A DNA stretch of 13,999 nt. Source: Methyloligella sp. (GTDB taxonomy: Bacteria > Pseudomonadota > Alphaproteobacteria > Rhizobiales > JALUTE01). Position 1 is the first letter of the stretch; each line of letters begins with the position of its first letter. Below, piece after piece: positions 1-4,900 of the stretch. The stretch covers positions 1-13,999 of the forward strand of contig JALUTE010000208.1 of NCBI GenBank assembly GCA_027058255.1, read 5' to 3'. Under the pieces are notes generated by a model. That model had not been told where the DNA came from. It made no database searches and saw nothing but the letters and a program-made list of their open reading frames with translations. A program made the position numbers and the translations under genes.

Positions 1-883
1 ACCCGGACTCGGCGTGCACGAGCCCGCGCTCGATCAAGTGCTCAACGTGCGCGAGCACGGAGAGCGCGGCAGCGTGCGCGACGCCTTCGTCGATATCGGA
101 GTAGACCCTTTTCACCATTTTTCCAATAGTCGCGGCCCCATCGCGAATGGCCGTGAGCACGCTCGCCTCGCGCCACTCCCGGTGCACCAGATAGGCCTTG
201 ATGACCCGATGCGGCGTGCGCACCGCCTCGCCATGGCCGGGAAGCAGCCGATCGCCGCGCCAGTCCAGCAGCCGCGAGAGCGAGGCGAGATAGGTGCCCA
301 TATGCCCCTCGGGCGGCGCGACGACGGAGGTGTTCCAGCTCATGACATGGTCGCCCGAGAACAGCACGCCCGAGCCGTCCAGGGCGAAACAGAGATGATC
401 CGGCGCATGGCCCGGCGTGTGCCAGGCTTCGAGCGACCAGCCGCGCCCCGCGATCCGTGCGCCGTGCGCGAGCGCGATGTCGGGGGCGAAATCGTCCGTC
501 ACGAACCGCTCGCCGCTCGGACTACGGTCGCCGTCGCCGTCGAGGGTGCGTGCCGGGGGGCGCGGAAAGGCGCAGGTTATGGCGCCCGTTTCCGCCGCAA
601 GGGCAGCGAGGCCGCCCACATGGTCGCGATGGGCGTGTGTGAGCAGGATGTGAGTGATGCGCCCCGGCGCGGCGGCGGCCAAGAGGGCCTCGAGATGGGC
701 CTCGTCCTCGGGGCCCGGGTCGATCACCGCGATCTCGTCCGTGCCCACGAGATAGGTGTTGGTGCCGCGGAAGGTGAGCGGGCCGGGATTGCCCGCGAGC
801 ACGCGCCGCACGCCCGGCGCCACGGGCACCGCCTCGCCGACGCGGGCATCCATGTCACGATTGAATGGCAGCGGCTCGGTCAT
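1..883 (-). CDS. MBL-fold metallo-hydrolase, partial (C-terminus off the window)
   Basis: The gene reads leftward from an ATG at 883 and is still open at base 1, giving 294 residues without a stop. The metallo-beta-lactamase fold metal ligands are all visible: THAHRDHVGG at residues 82-91 (His83, His85, Asp87, His88), TPGH with His159, SGDHV with Asp178, and PGHG with His217. After residue 230 comes a helical, winged-helix-like tail (VLAHVEHLIERGLVHAESG at 276-294), as in the LACTB2-like branch of the superfamily, whose members include hydrolases and nucleases. The residue set predicts a dinuclear zinc hydrolase, probably cytoplasmic because no signal peptide is seen. The substrate cannot be told. 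No clear ribosome binding site precedes the ATG. A large open frame on the opposite strand (14-997) is a GC-rich shadow of this gene. Confidence 0.9.
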   Translation of the reverse strand, partial: MTEPLPFNRDMDARVGEAVPVAPGVRRVLAGNPGPLTFRGTNTYLVGTDEIAVIDPGPEDEAHLEALLAAAAPGRITHILLTHAHRDHVGGLAALAAETGAITCAFPRPPARTLDGDGDRSPSGERFVTDDFAPDIALAHGARIAGRGWSLEAWHTPGHAPDHLCFALDGSGVLFSGDHVMSWNTSVVAPPEGHMGTYLASLSRLLDWRGDRLLPGHGEAVRTPHRVIKAYLVHREWREASVLTAIRDGAATIGKMVKRVYSDIDEGVAHAAALSVLAHVEHLIERGLVHAESG

Positions 884-981
884 GGGGCGCACGCTATCGC
901 ATCGCCATGTTCGCGCGCAATCGCCAAGCCATGGCTTGGGTCGAGGGCGCACGCCTCGCGCCGGCATGGCGCCGCGTTTGG

Positions 982-999
982 CCTCACGCCCTGGTGAGG
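982..999. promoter_or_regulatory. 6-bp inverted repeat between divergent genes
   Basis: CCTCAC (982-987) and GTGAGG (994-999) form a perfect inverted repeat with a 6-nt centre. It sits in the 213-bp gap between the leftward hydrolase gene and the rightward small secreted protein gene, so it could be an operator serving either one. Nothing else convincing was seen in this gap. Confidence 0.25.
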
Positions 1000-1096
1000 T
1001 GTCGCTCACGATGTGTTGGCTCGCCCGTGACCGTGTCGGCGCCCTAGCTTCGGAAGGTTCAGGATCGGATCAGACTTGGCTGCGCAGGAGACGAGC

Positions 1097-1291
1097 ATGA
1101 GAACACTTGGTGCAGGAGTCGTCGTGTTTCTCACGACGGTGGCGCTGGCGCATGCGGCGCCGGTCTCTTCGCCGTCCCGCTCCGGAGCGACGGTGCCCGC
1201 AAGCTTCGCCAAATCGAAGTGCAAGCGGGGCTATGTCTGGAGCAAGACCAAGAAACGGTGCGTGCGCCGGCGCGTGCGCGGCTCCCACTAG
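1097..1291 (+). CDS. small secreted basic protein, function unknown
   Basis: This encodes 64 residues. The ATG at 1097 is preceded by AGGAG (1086-1090) at 6 nt spacing, which favours it over the upstream TTG at 1076. Residues 1-20 form a signal peptide (Met-Arg-Thr, a hydrophobic run, then AHA-A), so the mature product should be a periplasmic or secreted peptide of about 44 residues. The mature part is strongly basic and ends in a two-cysteine segment (residues 42-56, C-K-R-G-Y-V-W...K-K-R-C) that could close one disulfide loop. Short Lys/Arg-rich exported proteins of this kind are common hypotheticals in Hyphomicrobiales. I do not recognise a named family, and no function is assigned. Confidence 0.72.
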   Translation: MRTLGAGVVVFLTTVALAHAAPVSSPSRSGATVPASFAKSKCKRGYVWSKTKKRCVRRRVRGSH

Positions 1292-1327
1292 GCTGAACGG
1301 CCGCCACCATTTGCAGACCGGAAACAG

Positions 1328-1371
1328 GCTCGCGCTTGCCCTGCCCGCGAGCAGGCGCGTGCGAGGGCAAG
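1328..1371. other. two interlocking inverted repeats (alternative stems or pseudoknot)
   Basis: In the gap between the small secreted protein and tRNA-Pro, GCTCGCG (1328-1334) pairs perfectly with CGCGAGC (1346-1352). CTTGCCCT (1335-1342), which lies in the loop of that stem, pairs perfectly with AGGGCAAG (1364-1371). The stems interlock in the order of an H-type pseudoknot, or else they are mutually exclusive. No T-run follows on either strand, so this is not a standard terminator. It may be the 3' end structure of the upstream gene or part of an unannotated RNA. Confidence 0.4.
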
Positions 1372-1480
1372 GCCGATCATGCGCCGGAAAACCGCCCGGA
1401 TGGCCCTCGCGCGAGCCGTTGGCTCCGCGGCGTTTCCGAAGCGCGCCGCCTGTGCCATGTCGCCGGGCTCTTGAAGAGGA

Positions 1481-1557
1481 TGGTCGGAGTGGCAGGATTC
1501 GAACCTGCGACCCCCTCGTCCCGAACGAGGTGCGCTACCAGGCTGCGCTACACTCCG
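1481..1557 (-). tRNA. tRNA-Pro (anticodon CGG)
   Basis: This is a 77-nt cloverleaf on the minus strand. The acceptor stem CGGAGTG pairs with CACTCCG, followed by discriminator A and an encoded CCA (1481-1483). The D arm has GCGC/GCGC with AGCCTGGTA. The anticodon stem CCTCG/CGAGG encloses the loop TTCGGGA, so anticodon CGG lies at 1523-1521 and decodes CCG. The T arm is GCAGG-TTCGAAT-CCTGC. All stems are intact. Confidence 0.97.
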
Positions 1558-1708
1558 CCAGTTCGCATATCATATGGGGCCCGATCCCGCGTGAGACCAG
1601 AGCCCGAATGCCGAGCATCACCGGCCGGCATGCGTCGGGAATGACGGCAGGAATCGGGCCATGTCCTAGCGTTCGGCCAACGGCGCTTTCCCTGCCTGCA
1701 TGGGGTGC

Positions 1709-1737
1709 CTTATAGCTGCGCTCCGGCCGGGCCGCAA
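1709..1737 (-). promoter_or_regulatory. candidate promoter of tRNA-Pro
   Basis: Read on the minus strand, TTGCGG (1737-1732) and TATAAG (1714-1709) are separated by exactly 17 bp, matching sigma-70-type spacing. It faces tRNA-Pro, whose 5' end is about 150 nt downstream, so a long 5' leader would have to be removed by processing. Confidence 0.4.
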
Positions 1738-1787
1738 GCGGCGCGATGCCGCCGCAGGCGTGCCGGGGTGGAAATCGCCACAGCCCA

Positions 1788-1816
1788 TTGCGGCCGTGCT
1801 GGCAAGGGGCTATGGT
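1788..1816 (+). promoter_or_regulatory. candidate promoter of tRNA-Gln
   Basis: TTGCGG (1788-1793), a 17-bp spacer and TATGGT (1811-1816) precede tRNA-Gln by 77 nt. The -35 hexamer and the spacing are identical to the candidate tRNA-Pro promoter on the other strand, which makes chance less likely for each. Confidence 0.4.
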
Positions 1817-1893
1817 CCCGCCCCGCTCTCCCCGTTCATGGCTCCGCCGCACCGATCCGGGGCGGCGGAAGAGGCGGAGCACAAGGCGCATGC

Positions 1894-1967
1894 TGGGGCG
1901 TAGCCAAGTGGTAAGGCATCGGGTTTTGGTCCCGTGATCGCAGGTTCGAATCCTGCCGCCCCAGCCA
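1894..1967 (+). tRNA. tRNA-Gln (anticodon TTG)
   Basis: This is a 74-nt cloverleaf. The acceptor stem TGGGGCG pairs with CGCCCCA, then discriminator G and encoded CCA (1965-1967). The anticodon loop TTTTGGT gives anticodon TTG (codon CAA). The T arm is GCAGG-TTCGAAT-CCTGC, the same as in the tRNA-Pro upstream. All stems are intact. Confidence 0.97.
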
Positions 1968-2013
1968 ATATGCTGCCTCAATCGCCATGTCATGTGCTAA
2001 GGGATTGCGGCGC

Positions 2014-2032
2014 GGGCGTGCCGGCCGCGCCC
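2014..2032 (+). terminator. GC-rich hairpin downstream of tRNA-Gln, terminator-like
   Basis: GGGCG (2014-2018) and CGCCC (2028-2032) enclose a 9-nt GC-rich loop about 46 nt after the tRNA 3' end. There is no T-run, so it may only help trim or stop the tRNA transcript. Confidence 0.25.
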
Positions 2033-2038
2033 GAAAGC

Positions 2039-2098
2039 GCTCGGCTTGCCCCCGAGCACGTTCGGCTTGCGCTCGAACGCGTTTGGCTTGCAAGGCGT
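2039..2098. repeat. three 21-bp imperfect tandem repeats, each built around CGGCTTGC
   Basis: Units begin at 2039, 2060 and 2081, each with the core G-Y-T-Y-G-G-C-T-T-G-C. Unit 1 closes as GCTCGG...CCGAGC and unit 2 as CGTTCG...CGAACG, so the arms changed together and kept pairing. Unit 3 has lost the long stem but contains the palindrome CTTGCAAG. The array lies between tRNA-Gln and the small membrane protein gene and is not in a supported coding frame. Confidence 0.55.
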
Positions 2099-2221
2099 TG
2101 TCCTGGGCATGGAGACAGGCCGACGGACAACCGATCAGGGGAGGAATTTCTTGGCTTTTCGTCATGTGAGAGACGGCGCACCGCCACGGGGGCGGCCCGG
2201 CGCATGCGGCCTGGAGGCGAC

Positions 2222-2512
2222 ATGCCCTCTGCGCGCACCGGAGTAGATGGCGTGTGGCGCATGATCGTCTTCCTGGTCGGGCTCGTATTCGTCCTGGCGG
2301 GAGCGATTGCGCTGCCATTGCCGATTCCGTTCGGCGCGCTGATGTTCGTCGTCGGTTTCGCCATGATCGTGATGTCGAGCAAACGGGTTCGGACCTGGTT
2401 TCATGCCTGGCGATTGCGCTCGCCGCGCCTCGATGGGCTTTTGAGCCGGTTCGAGCACTGGCTGCCGGGTGTTCTGCGCCGGGCGCTCGATCCGCGCGAG
2501 CGCCGGCGTTGA
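2222..2512 (+). CDS. small two-helix membrane protein, PGPGW-like
   Basis: This encodes 96 residues. The ATG at 2222 is chosen because GGAGG (2213-2217) lies just upstream, at a slightly short 4-nt spacing; GTG 2252 and ATG 2261 are alternatives. Residues 14-50 form two hydrophobic stretches joined by a proline-rich turn (LPLPIPFG). The cytoplasmic-looking tail is basic and amphipathic (RVRTWFHAWRLRSPRL) and ends in Arg-rich residues. The short hairpin membrane topology with a Pro-Gly turn resembles the PGPGW family of uncharacterised inner membrane proteins, but the exact signature is absent, so assignment is by resemblance only. It appears to be a single-gene unit, with a terminator-like hairpin about 100 nt after the stop. 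Confidence 0.7.
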   Translation: MPSARTGVDGVWRMIVFLVGLVFVLAGAIALPLPIPFGALMFVVGFAMIVMSSKRVRTWFHAWRLRSPRLDGLLSRFEHWLPGVLRRALDPRERRR

Positions 2513-2525
2513 GGGCCGGACTCAA

Positions 2526-2559
2526 GGGGTGCGGGGGGTGCGGGGGAGTGCAGGCCGGG
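2526..2559 (+). other. G-quadruplex-like G-run cluster
   Basis: Four G-runs of 4, 6, 5 and 3 bases (2526-2529, 2533-2538, 2542-2546, 2557-2559) are separated by loops of 3, 3 and 10 nt, the first two both TGC. The cluster begins 13 nt after the stop codon of the small membrane protein, on the transcribed-sense strand. Confidence 0.4.
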
Positions 2560-2616
2560 TGCCACAGGGCAAGCGAGACGGCGAGGCCGCGTTCCTGGCG
2601 CATGGCGACAGGTGAG

Positions 2617-2638
2617 CGGCGGACGGGCCGCCGGTTTT
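2617..2638 (+). terminator. probable intrinsic terminator of the small membrane protein gene
   Basis: CGGCGG (2617-2622) and CCGCCG (2628-2633) form a perfect 6-bp GC stem with loop ACGGG. One G and then TTTT (2635-2638) follow. It is the best intrinsic terminator candidate in the window. Confidence 0.55.
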
Positions 2639-2693
2639 GCCGTGTCCGGTTTACCGAGTATCGCGGAAGATGGTGCCAGTGGACACAATGCAA

Positions 2694-2722
2694 TTGGCGC
2701 CGGGCCCGGCCTTTGTTATGCT
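2694..2722 (+). promoter_or_regulatory. candidate promoter of the first soxXA pair
   Basis: TTGGCG (2694-2699), a 17-bp spacer and TATGCT (2717-2722) match sigma-70-type spacing. A start near 2729 would give a leader of about 183 nt before soxX. The -35 box overlaps a small dyad, CAAT-GCA-ATTG (2686-2696), that could be an operator. Confidence 0.4.
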
Positions 2723-2757
2723 CGTTTGGTCTCGTACCCTCTTGGGAGGAGGCCGCC

Positions 2758-2810
2758 CGTGTTGCAGGGCTCGAGGCGGGAGGGTGCCGTATCGGTGCTT
2801 CTGCAACACG
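2758..2810 (+). promoter_or_regulatory. 10-bp perfect inverted repeat in the sox leader
   Basis: CGTGTTGCAG (2758-2767) and CTGCAACACG (2801-2810) are exact reverse complements separated by 33 nt. If the promoter at 2694-2722 is right, they lie within the transcribed leader and can form a long stem. They could instead be two protein-binding half-sites about four helical turns apart. Perfect 10-bp arms at this distance are unlikely by chance in a 400-bp gap. Confidence 0.5.
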
Positions 2811-2822
2811 TTCTGCGCGGGC

Positions 2823-2850
2823 CTTGACACAGTGCGCTTGACACAGTGCG
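2823..2850 (+). repeat. exact 14-bp tandem duplication containing TTGACA twice
   Basis: CTTGACACAGTGCG occurs at 2823-2836 and again directly at 2837-2850 with no mismatch. Each copy contains a consensus -35 hexamer TTGACA (2824-2829 and 2838-2843). No good -10 box lies 16-18 bp downstream of either, so these may be regulator sites or a weak or alternative promoter rather than the main one. The second copy runs into a hairpin, GCGCACGG (2848-2855) with CCGTGCGC (2867-2874). Confidence 0.7.
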
Positions 2851-2911
2851 CACGGGCCGTGATGCGCCGTGCGCGGGCCATCATGTATCGCGTTGCTCGG
2901 GGTGAGAGCTC

Positions 2912-3427
2912 ATGAAACTTTACCGAATTCTCTTGTCATCAGGCGCCGTCGCGGGCCTTGCGGCGCTGTTCCTGGCGGCGGGACCCGGCTATGCCTGCGC
3001 CTGCAAGAAGAAGACGGCGGGCTATTTCCAGAAAATGGGCATCGAGGTCGCGGCAGCTGCGACCGGGGTCCTGCCTGGCGTGGCGCAAAGCCTGTCCGGC
3101 ATCAGCGGGGATCCGGGCCGCGGACGCCTGGTGGCGATCAATCGCAGGAAAGGCAATTGCCTCGCCTGCCACAAGATCTCCAAGCTTTCCGATCAGCCCT
3201 TCCATGGGGAGATCGGCCCGAGCCTCGATGGCATTGCGCGGCGCTATCAGGAGTCGCAGCTTCGCCAGCTCGTGATAGACGCGCGCAAGTTCTTCCCCCA
3301 GACGGTGATGCCGCCCTTCTATGTGCGCGAGGGCCTCTACCGGGTGGCGACCAAGCATCAGGGAAAGTCGATCCTCACCGCCCAGGAGGTCGAGGACGTG
3401 GTGGCGTTCCTCAAGACGCTGCGCTAG
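2912..3427 (+). CDS. soxX: SoxX, monoheme c-type cytochrome subunit of SoxXA (copy 1)
   Basis: This encodes 171 residues. SoxX pairs with SoxA in the periplasm to oxidatively attach thiosulfate to the SoxYZ carrier and hand electrons to the respiratory chain. A Sec signal peptide occupies about residues 1-28. One heme site is visible, C83-L-A-C86-H87, followed by the family-typical GPSLDGIARRY (102-112) and TVMPPFY with Met133 as the probable distal heme ligand. The C-terminus EVEDVVAFLKTLR is the cytochrome's last helix. Two cysteines (29, 31) sit beside the signal cleavage site in a Lys-rich stretch; they do not form a canonical lipobox. The ATG at 2912 follows GGGGTGAG at normal distance. 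The partner soxA lies 154 bp downstream. A short stem, CGGCC-TTC-GGCCG, begins right after the stop codon. Confidence 0.93.
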   Translation: MKLYRILLSSGAVAGLAALFLAAGPGYACACKKKTAGYFQKMGIEVAAAATGVLPGVAQSLSGISGDPGRGRLVAINRRKGNCLACHKISKLSDQPFHGEIGPSLDGIARRYQESQLRQLVIDARKFFPQTVMPPFYVREGLYRVATKHQGKSILTAQEVEDVVAFLKTLR

Positions 3428-3440
3428 CGGCCTTCGGCCG
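3428..3440 (+). other. stop-proximal stem-loop after soxX copy 1
   Basis: CGGCC (3428-3432), loop TTC and GGCCG (3436-3440) start immediately after the TAG. There is no T-run. It may act in mRNA processing or in setting relative soxX and soxA levels rather than as a terminator. Confidence 0.3.
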
Positions 3441-3581
3441 GGCGAGGCGGGGTTGACGGCCTTCAGCGTGGCCGGAAGCGCCGAAAGACGCGCACGGGCG
3501 GTGCGCTGGCCGGCGAGCGAAGAGGGATAGGCCCACAGCCGTGCGGTGATCGGACATCAGTGTGAAAGAGAGACGGAAACA

Positions 3582-4400
3582 ATGAAGCGTTTTCACCTGT
3601 TTGCAGTTCTCGGTGCTGTCCTCGTGGGGCTTGTTGCGTCCGCAGCGATAGCTCAGGACCGCAAGGCGATCCGGCCGAAGGACAAGGCCAACCCCCTGAC
3701 CGAGCTGATTTCCGGCTACTATTTCGCGAATCTGGAGACCCGCGGGCTCCAGGATGACGATTTCGACAATCCGGGCTTTCTGTGGGTCGACCAGGGTGCG
3801 GCCTTGTGGAAGAAGGTCGAGGGCGGGGCCGGCAAGGCCTGCGCCTCCTGCCACAAGAACGGCGAGCAGAGCATGAAGGGTGTTGCGACGCGCTATCCGG
3901 CCTTCAATGGCGACCTCGGCCGGGTGATCAATCTCCAGCAGCGCATCAATCTGTGCCGCGTGAAGCACATGAAGGCCAAGCCGTGGAAGTGGGAGTCCAA
4001 CGAGCTCCTGTCGATGACGGTCTATGTGAAGCAGTTCTCGCGCGGCATGCCGATGAATGTGAGCATCGACGGCCCGGCCCGGCCCTACTTCGAGAAGGGC
4101 AAGGAGTTCTTCAACAGACGGCGCGGCCAGCTCAACATGTCTTGCGCCCATTGCCACGACTTCAACTATGGCAACCGGATTCGCTCGAACCTGCTGAGCC
4201 AGGGTCACATCAACGGCTTTCCGACCTATCGCCTGAAATGGCAAAAGGTGGGCTCGGCGCATCGCCGGTTCCGCGGCTGCAACAAGCAGGTGCGCGCCAA
4301 GCCGTACAAATACGGTGCCCAGGAATATGTGAACCTGGAGCTCTATCTGGCCTGGCGGGGCAATGGACTTCCCGTCGAGACGCCAGCTGTCCGCATGTGA
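3582..4400 (+). CDS. soxA: SoxA, diheme c-type cytochrome subunit of SoxXA (copy 1)
   Basis: This encodes 272 residues. SoxA carries the catalytic site at which thiosulfate is joined to the SoxY swinging-arm cysteine. A signal peptide spans residues 1-24 (ASAAIA-Q). It has two heme sites, C87-A-S-C90-H91 and C188-A-H-C191-H192, so it is the diheme form. Cys125 (INLCR) sits where the distal Cys ligand of heme 1 is expected. Cys233 in RFRGCNKQVRAK is the expected persulfide-forming ligand of the active-site heme. Spacing (41 residues from His192 to Cys233) fits the family as I know it. The ATG at 3582 is preferred to an upstream frame-open start at 3546 because only it gives a clean signal peptide, although its ribosome binding site (GAGAGACGG) is weak. 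It lies 154 bp after soxX. Confidence 0.95.
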   Translation: MKRFHLFAVLGAVLVGLVASAAIAQDRKAIRPKDKANPLTELISGYYFANLETRGLQDDDFDNPGFLWVDQGAALWKKVEGGAGKACASCHKNGEQSMKGVATRYPAFNGDLGRVINLQQRINLCRVKHMKAKPWKWESNELLSMTVYVKQFSRGMPMNVSIDGPARPYFEKGKEFFNRRRGQLNMSCAHCHDFNYGNRIRSNLLSQGHINGFPTYRLKWQKVGSAHRRFRGCNKQVRAKPYKYGAQEYVNLELYLAWRGNGLPVETPAVRM

Positions 4401-4436
4401 TGCGAGCGCCTATCGAATCTTGCCTTGCGCCCGCCC

Positions 4437-4478
4437 GCCCGGCGCGCACGCAGCGCGCTCGCCGGCGGTGCGCCGGGC
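4437..4478 (+). terminator. nested GC hairpins after soxA copy 1, terminator-like
   Basis: GCCCGGCGC (4437-4445) pairs with GCGCCGGGC (4470-4478) over a 24-nt interval. Two compact alternative hairpins lie in the same stretch, GCGCGC-ACGCA-GCGCGC (4442-4458) and CCGGCG-GTG-CGCCGG (4462-4476). The first T-run (TTTT near 4510) is over 30 nt away, so it is not a textbook intrinsic terminator. It nevertheless probably marks the 3' end of the first soxXA message. Confidence 0.4.
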
Positions 4479-4557
4479 GCGATTGCGACGTTTCGCCCCG
4501 CCCCGCCCCTTTTCTATCATTGGAGTTTTTTCGAGGGCTCGCGTTTTGTGACGAGCC

Positions 4558-4580
4558 TTGACAGGGGAATTTCATTCCTC
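4558..4580 (+). promoter_or_regulatory. TTGACA with overlapping GGAAT-TTC-ATTCC dyad
   Basis: TTGACA (4558-4563) is followed directly by a 13-bp dyad (4566-4578), extendable to GGGGAAT/ATTCCTC with one mismatch. The 9-mer GCCTTGACA here also occurs at 2821-2829 upstream of the first soxX. No convincing -10 box follows, so it is more likely an upstream regulator site. Confidence 0.35.
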
Positions 4581-4648
4581 TTCGCCCGGGTCCGGGCGGT
4601 GACGCAGAAGCGCTTTCGTTTCAGGGCGCAGCATTTTTCCTTTTTCGG

Positions 4649-4678
4649 TTGACTTGGGGAACGCGCTTCCATTCTAAT
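4649..4678 (+). promoter_or_regulatory. candidate promoter of the second soxXA pair
   Basis: TTGACT (4649-4654), an 18-bp spacer and TCTAAT (4673-4678) each match the sigma-70 consensus at five of six positions. The predicted start near 4685 gives a leader of about 215 nt to soxX copy 2. Confidence 0.5.
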
Positions 4679-4788
4679 GGGCCGTAAAAGGGCAACCGGT
4701 CCGCGCGCCTCGGTGCGGCAGGCTGCCAGAACAAGAACGTTTAGGTGGAAACGCACATTGCGCTCGCAACCACGGATCTAGTGTTTTC

Positions 4789-4806
4789 TGCCCACGGCGG
4801 TGGGCA
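4789..4806 (+). promoter_or_regulatory. 7-bp hairpin in the leader of the second soxX
   Basis: TGCCCAC (4789-4795), loop GGCG and GTGGGCA (4800-4806) form a perfect stem in the presumed leader, about 95 nt before the start codon. No T-run follows, so it is not a simple attenuator. It could influence mRNA stability or translation. Confidence 0.4.
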
Positions 4807-4900
4807 AGGGGTGCGCCGTGCATGACTGTCGGCCATGGCCGGCCGTCGACGCGTGGGGCAAGAGCAGCAGTACTCTAGGACAAGGCGAGGAAAGGTAAGG

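Larger units (their letters stand above)
1558..1893. other. 336-bp region between divergent tRNA genes; no gene seen
   Basis: Open frames cross this stretch on both strands, but none has a credible ribosome binding site or recognisable product. It holds the candidate tRNA promoters described separately and is otherwise plain GC-rich spacer. Confidence 0.5.
2513..2911. other. 399-bp intergenic region upstream of the first soxX
   Basis: No credible gene was seen. In order, it holds a G-quadruplex-like run, a terminator-like hairpin for the preceding gene, a promoter candidate, a long-range inverted repeat, an exact 14-bp tandem repeat and a further hairpin before the soxX start. These are entered separately. 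Confidence 0.6.
4401..4900. other. 500-bp intergenic region between the two soxXA pairs
   Basis: No gene was seen. In order, it holds GC hairpins after soxA, a TTGACA with an overlapping dyad, a good promoter candidate and a leader of about 215 nt with a 7-bp hairpin and palindromes (CGGCCATGGCCG at 4830-4841, CGTCGACG at 4844-4851). Locally it is T-richer than the genes around it (4500-4680). Confidence 0.6.

Noticed and set aside
14..997. Long plus-strand open frame over the MBL-fold gene
   Set aside because: The opposite strand encodes a complete set of metallo-beta-lactamase motifs. The plus frame is Arg/Ala-rich, matches no family and has no ribosome binding site.
2912..3004. SoxX copy 1 as a lipoprotein
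   Set aside because: Cys29 follows G-Y-A, which does not fit a lipobox (L-A/S-G/A-C); a normal signal peptidase I site is more likely.
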